NCBI RefSeq assembly: GCF_012317045.1 | Contig: NZ_CP051154.1 | Location: forward strand, 3,906,001-3,970,000 | From: Leifsonia sp. PS1209 | GTDB taxonomy: Bacteria > Actinomycetota > Actinomycetes > Actinomycetales > Microbacteriaceae | DNA: 64,000 bases | Reading direction: 5' to 3' | Part shown: positions 44,442 to 53,090 of the stretch, one piece after another | Layout of the letters: each line of letters starts with the position of its first letter | Numbering within the stretch: the first letter of the stretch is position 1 | Made by a program: the position numbers and the translations under genes | Notes under the pieces: generated by a model | What the model saw: only the letters and a program-made list of their open reading frames with translations | Database searches by the model: none | What the model was told of the DNA's origin: nothing

Positions 44442-44708
44442 ATGCCTGGGCGCAACGAACCGGAACTGAAAGACCAGAAGCTCTACGAAGAACTCCGCAA
44501 GGAGGGCAACTCGAAAGAGAAGTCGGCGCGCATCTCGAACGCCGCAGCGGCCCGCGGGCGCTCGTCCGTCGGCAAGAAAGGCGGAGAGTCCGGGTCGTAC
44601 GACGACTGGACGGTGCCCGACCTCAAGAAGCGCGCCAAAGAGCTCGGCCTCAGCGGCTACTCGAAGAAGACCAAGAAGGAACTGATCAGCGCGCTCCGCA
44701 ACCACTGA
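44442..44708 (+). CDS. Rho-N/SAP-like small protein (DUF7218 type)
   Basis: 88 residues, highly charged. The N-terminal part (LYEELRKEGNSKEKSARISN) is followed by a C-terminal SAP/Rho-N helix-turn-helix (WTVPDLKKRAKELGLSGYSK then KTKKELISALRNH), which binds nucleic acid. Abundant in actinobacteria near DNA-repair or stress genes. ATG 44442 follows aaggggcggtcg. It may be co-transcribed with the next gene, 32 bp downstream. Confidence 0.8.
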   Translation: MPGRNEPELKDQKLYEELRKEGNSKEKSARISNAAAARGRSSVGKKGGESGSYDDWTVPDLKKRAKELGLSGYSKKTKKELISALRNH

Positions 44709-44740
44709 CCGAGCGCCCGCCCGCGTCGTACACTCACGGC

Positions 44741-45580
44741 ATGGACCTGCGCGAGGTGGCCGACGAACTCTACGCGCTGCCCGCGGCCGAGTTCACCGCG
44801 TCCCGCAACGCGGCGGCAGGGAAGGCGGGCAAGCCGCTCGCCGCGGACATCCGCGGGCTGCGCAAGCCGTCGGCAGCCGCGGCCGCCGTCAACGCGCTGG
44901 TGCGCGAGCATCCGGATGTGGTCGACGCCATCCTCGACGTCGGCGACCGGATGCGCGAAGCGTTCGCCGAGCGCGACCGTACCGCCATCCGCGAACTCAC
45001 CGGCGAGCGGCAACGGCTGCTGCAGAAGGCGACGAGCAGCGCCGGCACCGCAAGCCCCGCCGTGCTGCGCGAGGTGGAGGACACGCTGCAGGCCGCCGTC
45101 ATCGACGCCGCGGCGGCCGCGGCGGTGCGCAGCGGGCTGCTGGTGCGGTCGCTGGAGTCGACCGGGGTGGACCAGGTCGACGTGTCCGACGCGGTGGCGC
45201 TGCCGGTGGACGTGGAGGCGGCGACCGTCGCCCACACGGCCCGGAAGGCGACCCGCACCGCAGCGAACGCACCCGCCCACGCCGAGCCGACGGAGACGCC
45301 GAGCGAACGCCGGGAACGGGAGCGGCGCATCCGGACGGCGGAGAAGGCGCTCGAACGGGCGCGCACCGATGCGGACGCCCTCGACGACGAACTGGACGAG
45401 GAGGTCGACAGGCGCACCGACCTCGAAGCCGAACGGGATGCGCTCGCCCGGCGGCTGGAACGCACCCAGGACGAGCTCGCGGAGTCGCGGGCGGCCGAGC
45501 GGGAGCTGCGGAGGAGGATCACCCAGGCGCAGGCGGCGCTGCGGGAGGCGGAGAAAGCAGTGAGGGCCGCGCGGGAGTGA
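44741..45580 (+). CDS. Coiled-coil hypothetical protein
   Basis: 279 residues. The first half (about 1-180) is an all-helical globular region (ELYALPAAEFTASRNAAAGK; REHPDVVDAILDVGDRMREA). The second half is a long charged coiled coil (about 195-279: RIRTAEKALERARTDADALD; LARRLERTQDELAESRAAER). No signal peptide. Actinobacterial proteins of this layout are unassigned. ATG 44741 begins MDLREVADEL. Confidence 0.75.
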   Translation: MDLREVADELYALPAAEFTASRNAAAGKAGKPLAADIRGLRKPSAAAAAVNALVREHPDVVDAILDVGDRMREAFAERDRTAIRELTGERQRLLQKATSSAGTASPAVLREVEDTLQAAVIDAAAAAAVRSGLLVRSLESTGVDQVDVSDAVALPVDVEAATVAHTARKATRTAANAPAHAEPTETPSERRERERRIRTAEKALERARTDADALDDELDEEVDRRTDLEAERDALARRLERTQDELAESRAAERELRRRITQAQAALREAEKAVRAARE

Positions 45581-45611
45581 TTGGGCGTGCGTGCGCGGGC
45601 CGGTGCCGCGG

Positions 45612-45929
45612 TCAGCCGGGGAGGTGCTGCCCGACCGTGTCCTCGCTCATGACCACCATGCCGCCGGTGCGCTGCGAGGTGTGCATGAGCGCTTCGAGCC
45701 ACTGGGTGTTGATCGCGGGCGGGCGGCTGCCGCTGAACTGGAACGACAGCGGCACCTCACGGCTGATCCAGATCGAGACGCGGCCGGAGCCCTGCTCGAC
45801 AGGCACGTCCCAGTTGAGGAGAAAGCTCTCGTGCCGACGAAGCTTCGCCACGATGGCGAGTTTGACGTGGCTCAACACGCGATCGTCGAGGTCGTACTCC
45901 TGCCCGGAGCCGTAGACCAGTTTTCCCAT
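45612..45929 (-). CDS. DUF7882-like small protein
   Basis: 105 residues starting MGKLVYGSGQEYDLDDRVLS; the core (FLLNWDVPVEQGSGRVSIWI; PAINTQWLEALMHTSQRTGG) matches a small actinobacterial family with a central beta sheet that binds an unknown ligand. ATG 45929 gives the family N-terminus. Divergent from the Stealth protein gene, with a 141-bp promoter region containing A/T-rich patches. Function unknown. Confidence 0.7.
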   Translation of the reverse strand: MGKLVYGSGQEYDLDDRVLSHVKLAIVAKLRRHESFLLNWDVPVEQGSGRVSIWISREVPLSFQFSGSRPPAINTQWLEALMHTSQRTGGMVVMSEDTVGQHLPG

Positions 45930-46070
45930 GCAAGTATTCTCCACTATGAAACCGGTCGAAACTTTTCGGGGCGGGGGGATTGACCCGAATACTTTCTTCC
46001 AGTAACCCTGCGAGCGCGGCTGGACAACGGGGCTGGAACTTAGCTCCGGACGACATAGAGTGGGGCCCAT

Positions 46071-47648
46071 ATGGCAGATCACCCGTCTCCCGCCCTCTCC
46101 GACCACCCTGAGCCCGTCGTCGTCGTGGGCGACACCCACACGAGCAACCCGACCCTGCGGCGCGACGACGTCGTGCTGCGCAAAGGCGTGCTCACCCTCG
46201 TCTCCGGGCCGTTCACCCCGCGCGAATCGATGGTCGAAGACCTGCTGGCCGTGCGAGATGCATTGGATGCGGCCGGCATCGAGCACCTGCTGGTGCGCGG
46301 CGACGACGACAGGCGCGTCATCGCCGTCGACCGTCGACGCCGCAAGGAGATCACGGCGGCGCTCGCGACCGCGTTCGCCAACGAGCCGTTCTACGCCAGC
46401 CCGGTCGACGTGGACGGCGCGCCCACGCTGATCGCCGACGGCAGGCTGTCCAGAAGGAAGGCGCACGTCCTGCGGCTGTTCCGCCCGCGGCTGGAACCGA
46501 TCGGACGGCTCCGCTACGGAGCCGAGACCGCCATGCAGCTCGAGTTCTGGCGGTTCGGCGACGAGGACATCGAAGCCCCGCGGCCGAACGCGCTGATGCG
46601 CACGCGCCTCCCGCGCAACGAGGCGATCGAGGAATCGGTGACCATCTACGGGCGCACCTGGCGCACGCTGGAGCACATGTTCGACCCGCTGGCGAGCGAC
46701 ATCGCCTTCGACATCGACATCGTGTTCTCCTGGGTGGACGGGTCGAGCGCGGAGTTCCAGCGGAAGCGCGCTGCGCAGCAGGCGGCGTACGTGGTCGGCG
46801 ACGGCGACGACAACGAGGCCCGCTACCGCCAGATCGACGAGCTGAAGTACGCGATGCGGAGCGTGCACATGTTCGCGCCGTGGGTGCGCAACATCTACAT
46901 CGCCACCGACTCCCCGCTGCCGTCCTGGCTCGCCCCGCACCCGAACGTGCACATCATGCGCAGTGAGGACTTCTTCGTCGACACGTCGACGCTGCCGACG
47001 CACAACTCGCACGCGGTGGAGAGCCAGTTGCACCACATCCCGGGCATCGCGGAGCACTTCCTGTACTCGAACGACGACATGTTCATCGGGCGCCCGATCT
47101 CGCCGGACATCTTCTTCTCGCCCGGCGGCGTGACCAAGTTCGTGGAGGCGGGAACGCGGATCGGACTCGGCGAGAGCGACCCGGCGCGCAGCGGGTTCGA
47201 GAACGCGGCACGCGTCAACCGCCGCCTGCTCTGGGAGCGCTTCGGCGCCGTCACCACCCGGCACCTCGAACACTGCGCAGCCCCGCTCAGGGTCAGCGTG
47301 CTCAACGAGATGGAGCGCGAGTTCCCCGACGACTTCGCCAGGACGGCGGCGAGCCCCTTCCGCTCAGCCACCGACATCTCGGTGACCAACTCGCTCTACC
47401 ACTACTACTCGCTGATGACCGGGCGGGCCGTCGTGCAGACGCAGGCCCGCGTCCAGTACATCGAGACGACCCTGCACGAGGCCGAAGAGAAGATGCGCAG
47501 GCTGCTGAAGCGCCGCGACCAGGACATGTTCTGCCTCAACGACGGCTCCAAACCGGAGATCGGCGTGGAAGAGCGCACGAGGATCGTGACCGAGTTCCTG
47601 GAGAGGTACTTCCCGTTCCCCGCTCCGTGGGAGCGCATGGAGGGGTAG
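46071..47648 (+). CDS. Stealth-family sugar-phosphate transferase
   Basis: 525 residues. Conserved regions are in order: CR1 DIVFSWVDGSSAEFQRKRAA; CR2 YRQIDELKYAMRSVHMFAPW then VRNIYIATDSPLPSWL; CR3 HNSHAVESQLHHIPGIAEHF then LYSNDDMFIGRPI; CR4 SVTNSLYHYY. Stealth proteins transfer hexose-1-phosphate from a nucleotide sugar to make phosphodiester-linked capsular or teichoic-type polymers. The N-terminal 200 residues precede CR1 as in actinobacterial members. ATG 46071. No other polysaccharide genes are adjacent. Confidence 0.9.
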   Translation: MADHPSPALSDHPEPVVVVGDTHTSNPTLRRDDVVLRKGVLTLVSGPFTPRESMVEDLLAVRDALDAAGIEHLLVRGDDDRRVIAVDRRRRKEITAALATAFANEPFYASPVDVDGAPTLIADGRLSRRKAHVLRLFRPRLEPIGRLRYGAETAMQLEFWRFGDEDIEAPRPNALMRTRLPRNEAIEESVTIYGRTWRTLEHMFDPLASDIAFDIDIVFSWVDGSSAEFQRKRAAQQAAYVVGDGDDNEARYRQIDELKYAMRSVHMFAPWVRNIYIATDSPLPSWLAPHPNVHIMRSEDFFVDTSTLPTHNSHAVESQLHHIPGIAEHFLYSNDDMFIGRPISPDIFFSPGGVTKFVEAGTRIGLGESDPARSGFENAARVNRRLLWERFGAVTTRHLEHCAAPLRVSVLNEMEREFPDDFARTAASPFRSATDISVTNSLYHYYSLMTGRAVVQTQARVQYIETTLHEAEEKMRRLLKRRDQDMFCLNDGSKPEIGVEERTRIVTEFLERYFPFPAPWERMEG

Positions 47649-47659
47649 CCGGGCCGGGG

Positions 47660-47698
47660 ACGGCGCGCGCCCGCGTTGGCAGGGAGGGCGCGCGCCGT
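47660..47698. terminator. Bidirectional hairpin terminator
   Basis: ACGGCGCGCGCCC and GGGCGCGCGCCGT form a 13-bp stem around a 13-nt loop between the convergent Stealth and GH2 genes. Confidence 0.8.
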
Positions 47699-47709
47699 TC
47701 GGCCGCCGC

Positions 47710-49740
47710 TCAGCCCTGACGGGCCCCGCGGCGGTTCGGTCGCTCGATGACGGCCGCGTCCACGAAGGTGCGCGCGACGCACCGGCCATCGGCCTCGAGC
47801 CAGAGGTGCAGCCGTGCAGCGCCGGGCGGCGGCGGCACGGTGACGGTGACCGGCTCTGTCACCGCGAACGGTGCGGCGGAGACGTCCGCACGCGCATCCG
47901 GTGCTTCATCGGCGGCGGGCAGCGGCGAACCGGCTGCCGACCAGGCGGCGTGCAGGATGCCGTCGACCGGGGCGTCCCCGTGATGTGAGACCCGCACATC
48001 CACGCCCAGCGGGCTCGTGGGGATCGGGATGTCCGCCCCGGCCCTCTGCGGCACGATGTCGACGACGAGGACGGTCTCGGCGTTGCTGTCCGCCGGGTTC
48101 AGCCCTCCCCAGTCCTTCCTGCGCCGGTCGGCGTCGAGCAGTCCTGCCATCTCGTGCTCCACATCCGTGAGCTCGGTGTACACGTAGCCGGCGAAACGGT
48201 CGTGGCGGCGGATCTCCTGCGTCTGCCAGCGCACGTGCCAGGCCCGCTCCAGACTGGTGAACCCCGCCCCGAACTCGCTGTTCAGGATGGGCACACCTGT
48301 GCGCGGGAAGTCTGCGGAGCCGTAGAAGGACTTGTCGACGACGAAGTCCGGACCGAGCTTCACCTCGAACGACTCCTTCTCTCCGGAGGCGAGGGCAGCG
48401 ACGTTCGACGCCCACGCCGCAGGGTCCTCGTCGTAGTAGTGCCAGTCCACCAGGTCGCTGCGCACGTGCGCCCAGCCCGAGTTCTCGACGATGGGACGCG
48501 AGTCGTCCAGGGCGCGCATCGTGTCGTACGCGTGCACGGCGGCCTCCGCACGCTCCTGGCTGCCCGGGATGTCCCAGTCGAGCCCCCACTCCTCGTTGTA
48601 GAGACCCCAGACGACGATCGACGGGTGGTTGCCGTCGCGGCGCACCAGCTCGGGGAGCTGCTCCTCGAACGCGGATGCGGCGTCCGGGGTGAACCGGCTG
48701 GGGCAGGCGGGCTCCGCCCAGACCAGCATCCCCATCCGGTCCGCCGCGTGCAGCCAGCGCGGCTCCTCGAACTTGAGGTGCTTGCGCACCAGGTTGAAGC
48801 CCAGCTCCTCCGCCAGGTCGAGATCCCGGACCAGGGAGGCGTCGTCCGGGGCGGTGAGGCCGGAGTCCGGCCAGTAGCCCTGATCGAGCACGCCCCGGAG
48901 GTACAGCCGACGGCCGTTGAGGAACAGCTGCTCGCCGCGCACCTCGATGCTGCGCAGACCAGCCGTCGCCACGACGCGGTCGGCGGCCTCCCCGTCGCCC
49001 ACGCGGAACTCGATGGCGTAGAGGTGCGGGTCGGCCGGGCTCCACAGCCGGGGCGCATCCACAGTCACGGTGCCGTCGAACCGGCCGTCCGCGTCGGCCG
49101 CGATGGTCGTCTCGCGGCCGTCGACGGTCACGACGACCGCAGCGCCGGCCGGAGCGTCGCCGACCACCCGGCCGGAGACGGCGAATCCGGTGAGCGAGTC
49201 ACCGCGAATCGCGGCGGACTCCACGTAGCTGCGGCCGCGCGCCTCCAGCCAGACCGACTGCCAGATGCCGGACGTCGGCGTGAAGGAGACCCCGTCGTAG
49301 TCGTCGCGCGGGATGGAACGCTGCTTGCCGTGCGGGATCTCCCGCTTGTCGGCCGGCGCATCCACCTCCACCACCAGCTCGACCGGCTCCCCCGGCGTCA
49401 CGAGCTCGGTCACGTCGAACTCGAACGAGGTGTATCCGCCGGTGTGGACGCCGACGACCACTCCGCCGAGCAGCACTCTGGCCACGTGGTGCACGGCGCC
49501 GAAGCTCAGGATCACCCGGCGGCCGTCCCACGCGGGCGGCACGGTGACGGAGCGACGGTACACCGCGCGTTCCAGCCAGGTGCGGCGCACACCGGATGCC
49601 GCCGTCTCCCACGCGAACGGCACCACGATCGTGGTGGGCTCCCCGCCCTCCGGCTCGAACCCCCAATCGCCGTTGAGGGTGAGCCAGCGCTCTGACCTGT
49701 CGAAGTCGGGCCGCGGATACTCGGGCTTCGGGACGGACAT
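47710..49740 (-). CDS. Glycoside hydrolase family 2 (beta-galactosidase/glucuronidase-type)
   Basis: 676 residues with the GH2 order: jelly-roll sugar-binding domain (NGDWGFEPEGGEPTTIVVPF), an Ig-like domain, and a TIM barrel. The acid/base Glu is in VVWGLYNEEWGLDW and the nucleophile Glu is in PILNSEFGAGFTS. No signal peptide, so cytoplasmic: it acts on imported oligosaccharides. ATG 49740 gives MSVPKPEY; it lies 37 bp after the MalG-like permease on the same strand, so it belongs to the ABC importer operon. The exact sugar (galactoside, glucuronide or mannoside) cannot be decided. Confidence 0.92.
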   Translation of the reverse strand: MSVPKPEYPRPDFDRSERWLTLNGDWGFEPEGGEPTTIVVPFAWETAASGVRRTWLERAVYRRSVTVPPAWDGRRVILSFGAVHHVARVLLGGVVVGVHTGGYTSFEFDVTELVTPGEPVELVVEVDAPADKREIPHGKQRSIPRDDYDGVSFTPTSGIWQSVWLEARGRSYVESAAIRGDSLTGFAVSGRVVGDAPAGAAVVVTVDGRETTIAADADGRFDGTVTVDAPRLWSPADPHLYAIEFRVGDGEAADRVVATAGLRSIEVRGEQLFLNGRRLYLRGVLDQGYWPDSGLTAPDDASLVRDLDLAEELGFNLVRKHLKFEEPRWLHAADRMGMLVWAEPACPSRFTPDAASAFEEQLPELVRRDGNHPSIVVWGLYNEEWGLDWDIPGSQERAEAAVHAYDTMRALDDSRPIVENSGWAHVRSDLVDWHYYDEDPAAWASNVAALASGEKESFEVKLGPDFVVDKSFYGSADFPRTGVPILNSEFGAGFTSLERAWHVRWQTQEIRRHDRFAGYVYTELTDVEHEMAGLLDADRRRKDWGGLNPADSNAETVLVVDIVPQRAGADIPIPTSPLGVDVRVSHHGDAPVDGILHAAWSAAGSPLPAADEAPDARADVSAAPFAVTEPVTVTVPPPPGAARLHLWLEADGRCVARTFVDAAVIERPNRRGARQG

Positions 49741-49777
49741 GGATGTGATGCCTTTCGTTCGTTCGGCGCGCATGAGG

Positions 49778-50647
49778 TCAGCCTTTGACGCTGCCGGCGA
49801 GGATGCCGTTGATGAAGTGCTTCTGCAGCATGATGAACAGGATGAGCAGGGGGATGAGGGCGACGGAGCTGGCGGCCAGCAGCTCCCCCGTGACCGTCGC
49901 GTAGTCTGCGCCCACCTTGTTGCCGGAGATGTTCTGGGCGAGGGTGGACAGCACCACTTGCAGCGTGGCCATCTTGCTGGAGCTCGCGACCACGACCGGC
50001 CAGACGAAGTCGTTGTAGATGTTCATGATGGTGAGCACGGCGAGGCCGGCCAGACCCGGCCGGATGACCGGGACGACGATCCGCCAGAAGATGCCGAACT
50101 CACCGCAGCCGTCGACCCTGGCCGCGTCGAGCAGCTCGTCCGGCACGGCGGAGATGACCTGGCGCATCCAGAAGATGGCGAAGGCGTCGACGGAGCCGGG
50201 GAGGATCAGCGCCTGGTAGGTGTTGACCCAGCCGAGCTCCTTCATCTCCAGCAGCAGCGGGATGATGAGCACGATGGTCGGCAGCATCAGCGTGAGCAGC
50301 ACGGTCCCGAAGATGAGGTTCTTGCCCCGGAAGTCGTACTTGGCGAACGCGTACCCGGCCAGCGGGGCGCAGAACAGGGTGATCGCGCCCTTGAACACCA
50401 GCACGATGCCGGTGTTCACGAATCCGGATGCGATCGGAACGTCCTGGAACATCCCGCGGAAGTTGTCGAGCGTGAACGTGGTCGGGTCGAAGCCCAACGG
50501 GTCGCGGATGATGTCTCCCGCCGGCTTGAACGCCGAGAGGACGGCCCAGACCACCGGCGCGAGGAACGCGACGGTGAGGATCATCAGGAACACGTTCGAC
50601 CCGATGAGCGGCCGGCGATGGATGCGGGTCTCTGCTGTGGTGGTCAC
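49778..50647 (-). CDS. Carbohydrate ABC transporter permease (MalG-like)
   Basis: 289 residues, six hydrophobic segments. The cytoplasmic EAA loop that docks the ATPase is DAARVDGCGEFGIFWRIVVP. A typical extra N-terminal segment (NVFLMILTVAFLAPVVWAVL) starts the protein. It forms the heterodimer with 50651-51580. No ATPase gene lies in the operon, so it must use a shared MsiK-type ATPase encoded elsewhere, as common in actinobacteria (inference). Confidence 0.93.
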   Translation of the reverse strand: MTTTAETRIHRRPLIGSNVFLMILTVAFLAPVVWAVLSAFKPAGDIIRDPLGFDPTTFTLDNFRGMFQDVPIASGFVNTGIVLVFKGAITLFCAPLAGYAFAKYDFRGKNLIFGTVLLTLMLPTIVLIIPLLLEMKELGWVNTYQALILPGSVDAFAIFWMRQVISAVPDELLDAARVDGCGEFGIFWRIVVPVIRPGLAGLAVLTIMNIYNDFVWPVVVASSSKMATLQVVLSTLAQNISGNKVGADYATVTGELLAASSVALIPLLILFIMLQKHFINGILAGSVKG

Positions 50648-50650
50648 GGT

Positions 50651-51580
50651 TCAGTCCTTCGCCCGCAGGAGTCTCACGAACCCGAGCGACAGCGCCATGA
50701 CGACGATGACGAGCAGGAACGAGTTGGCCGCGCCCGTGCCGAGGTCGGCGCGCGTGATGTGGTTGTAGAGGAACAGTCCCGCCGTGGTGGTGGACCCGTA
50801 CGGCCCTCCCCTGGTGACCACGAACGGCTCGGCGAACATCTGGAACACGGCGAGCGTCTGCAGCACGACGGCGAACATGATCGTGCGCCGCAGCAGCGGG
50901 ACCGTGATGCTCCAGACCTGCCGCACCCGGCCGGCCCCGTCGATCGACGCGGCCTCGTAGATGTTCGCGTCGATCGACTGCAGGCCGGAGAGCAGGATGA
51001 TGATGATGAACCCGCTGGTCTTCCAGAGGAAGAGCAGCGCCAGCGTCGGCTTGGCCCACTGGCTGGTCACCAGCCAGCCGACGTCCGGGAGCCCGATGAG
51101 GTTGAGCACCCCGTTGACCGCCCCGTAGTTCTGGTCGAAGAGCACGATCCAGATCTGCGCGACCGCGACGAGCGGGGTCACGAACGGGACGATGAACGCC
51201 ACCCGGTAGAAGCCGCGCAGCCGCAGCTTCGCGTTGTCCAGCAGCACGGCCACCACGACGCACAGCACGATCTGGATGGGCACGATCAGCAGCCAGAGGA
51301 TGCCGGAGTTCGCCAGCGACGACCAGAAGGCGCTGCTGCCGAGGAGGTAGGCGTAGTTGCCGAGGCCGACCCATTCCGCCGCTCCCGCTCCGTGCCAGTT
51401 CGTGAAGCTCAGTCGCAACGTGAACACGAGCGGATAGATGCTGAACGCGAGGAAGATCGCGACGAACGGCAGCACGAACAGGTAGGGCGCGAACGCTCTG
51501 CGGAACGCGTATCCCCTGCTCCCCCTCGCCGCGCGGGGCGGAGAGGGGGGCGCGGTCTGCGCGGCGGTCGTTGTGGTCAC
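50651..51580 (-). CDS. Sugar ABC transporter permease (MalF-like)
   Basis: 309 residues, six to seven hydrophobic segments. The EAA loop is EAASIDGAGRVRQVWSITVP. The N-terminus before the first segment is unusually Ala/Pro/Arg-rich and cytoplasmic (QTAPPSPPRAARGSRGYAFR). The partner permease is 3 bp downstream and the binding protein 40 bp upstream on the same strand. Confidence 0.93.
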   Translation of the reverse strand: MTTTTAAQTAPPSPPRAARGSRGYAFRRAFAPYLFVLPFVAIFLAFSIYPLVFTLRLSFTNWHGAGAAEWVGLGNYAYLLGSSAFWSSLANSGILWLLIVPIQIVLCVVVAVLLDNAKLRLRGFYRVAFIVPFVTPLVAVAQIWIVLFDQNYGAVNGVLNLIGLPDVGWLVTSQWAKPTLALLFLWKTSGFIIIILLSGLQSIDANIYEAASIDGAGRVRQVWSITVPLLRRTIMFAVVLQTLAVFQMFAEPFVVTRGGPYGSTTTAGLFLYNHITRADLGTGAANSFLLVIVVMALSLGFVRLLRAKD

Positions 51581-51620
51581 GGGTGTTCCTCGGTTCGGCG
51601 GTCGGGTCGGCCTGGCAGCA

Positions 51621-52997
51621 CTACTGGCGGTCGATCAGGTTGGTCTGGATGTCCTTCGAGGACTGTTCGATGACCTGATCGGGCGTGAGCGAGCCGTCCA
51701 GCATCTTCTGGATGTCGTTGCCCAGGTAGTCGACAGCTCCGGCCCACCAGGTCGGCAGCGGTGCGCCGCCGGGGATCTCCTTGCCTGCTTCGATCGCGGT
51801 CGACCAGAGATCCTGGTTGCCCATCGCCTCGATCGGCTTGAACAGCGGCTTGTCCGGGTTCGCGGCGGGCTGGTACGCGGGGATGGACGTGTTCAGCCCG
51901 CCAGGGTAGACGTCGTTCGGGCCGTAGACCGCGGTGTATCCGGCCTCGTCGTACATCAGGAACTTGTAGAAGAGCCAGGCCAGCTGCGAGTTCTTGCCCT
52001 CCTTCGGGAGCACGAACGACGATCCGCCCATCGCGCCGCTGCGTGCGCCGCCGTCCTTCCACGCCGGGAGCGGCATCGCGCGCCAGTCGCCCTTCGTGGC
52101 CGTGAGCTGCTGCTGCGGCGCGAAGTCGAACCAGATCGACCACGGGTAGAAGACCTCGTCACCGGAATCGAGCGCTCCGATGTCACTCGGGCTGAGGTAT
52201 TCGGCGCGGGTGCCGACGCCCTGCTTCTGCACCTCGTCGAGCCAGCCGAGGATCTGCTTGTACTCCGGGGAGTCGAGCCGCAGCTTCCCGTCGGCGTCCG
52301 CCAGGCTCGTGCCCAGCTGGCTGGCGTACATCTCGAGCTGCAGCTGTCCGAGGAAGGCGCTCTGCTCCAGGTGGATGGGCTTGGACCCCGGCTTGTACGC
52401 CTGGTACTTCTTGGCGGCGGCGAGGAGGTCGTCGTAGGTCTTGATCGAGTCCGGGTCGATCCCGGCGGCGGCCACGGCCTTCGCGTTGTAGAACAGCAGC
52501 CCGGGATCGAGGTCGAACGGGACGCCGTAGATGCCGCCCTTGACCGTGTTGACGTCGACCTTCTGCTGCGCGATGTCCTTGGTGTAGGGGGCGAGCACAT
52601 CCTTGAGGTTCCAGAGGTACTCGGCGTAGCCGCCGACCTTCGCGTCGTCGAGGAAGACGCCGTCCGGCACGTCGGTGCCGGTGATGAGGGTGTTCTGCAG
52701 TTTGGCGTCGATGTCGACGGCCTCGTGCTTGACCGTGATGTCCGGGTAGACCTTGTTGAAGTCGGCGATGGCCGCGTCGAAGACCTTGAACAGGTCGCCG
52801 GAGCGATCCCAGATGGTGATCTCGCCCTTCGGGGACTTCTCGGTCGGCGCTTTCAGCACCGTGCTCGATGTCGTGGGGTCGGCCGAGCCGATCTCCGGCC
52901 CGCAGCCGGACAGGCCGACGGCGATGAGACCGGCTGCTCCGATGGCGACGATCCGCGTGATCGCGGCCTTCCGCCGTCGCGGGGTTGTGAGCTTCAT
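51621..52997 (-). CDS. Extracellular sugar-binding lipoprotein of the ABC importer
   Basis: 458 residues. A lipobox GLSGC at residues 28-32 anchors the mature protein after a basic, twin-arginine-like start (MKLTTPRRRKAAITRIVAIG). The body is a family 1 solute-binding protein: ITIWDRSGDLFKVFDAAIAD, DGVFLDDAKVGGYAEYLWNL, PGGLNTSIPAYQPAANPDKP. It is the first gene of the operon and thus the most strongly expressed. ATG 52997. Divergent LacI gene and operator-like palindromes lie directly upstream. Substrate likely a beta-linked oligosaccharide cleaved by the GH2 enzyme. Confidence 0.93.
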   Translation of the reverse strand: MKLTTPRRRKAAITRIVAIGAAGLIAVGLSGCGPEIGSADPTTSSTVLKAPTEKSPKGEITIWDRSGDLFKVFDAAIADFNKVYPDITVKHEAVDIDAKLQNTLITGTDVPDGVFLDDAKVGGYAEYLWNLKDVLAPYTKDIAQQKVDVNTVKGGIYGVPFDLDPGLLFYNAKAVAAAGIDPDSIKTYDDLLAAAKKYQAYKPGSKPIHLEQSAFLGQLQLEMYASQLGTSLADADGKLRLDSPEYKQILGWLDEVQKQGVGTRAEYLSPSDIGALDSGDEVFYPWSIWFDFAPQQQLTATKGDWRAMPLPAWKDGGARSGAMGGSSFVLPKEGKNSQLAWLFYKFLMYDEAGYTAVYGPNDVYPGGLNTSIPAYQPAANPDKPLFKPIEAMGNQDLWSTAIEAGKEIPGGAPLPTWWAGAVDYLGNDIQKMLDGSLTPDQVIEQSSKDIQTNLIDRQ

Positions 52998-53016
52998 GAC
53001 ACTCCTTCGTGCGGTC

Positions 53017-53066
53017 GTTTGCCAACGTATGCAAAACCGTACCCGATGTTTGCTATCGTTGCAAAC
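53017..53066. promoter_or_regulatory. Two LacI-type operator palindromes
   Basis: GTTTGC-N8-GCAAAA (53017-53036) and GTTTGC-N7-GCAAAC (53048-53066) are two dyad sites about 31 bp apart in the 93-bp divergent region between the binding-protein and LacI genes. Confidence 0.7.
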
Positions 53067-53090
53067 GTCGGTTGGTCGAGAGGAGAGAGC

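Noticed and set aside
49313..51673. 786-codon plus-strand ORF opposite GH2 and the permeases
   Set aside because: Composition is charged and low-complexity (many His/Asp/Glu/Arg), typical of antisense frames in high-GC DNA.
51573..53090. Long plus-strand frame opposite the sugar-binding lipoprotein, continuous with the LacI gene
   Set aside because: The first 500 codons are antisense to the lipoprotein and have no family pattern; only the part from ATG 53091 is the LacI regulator.
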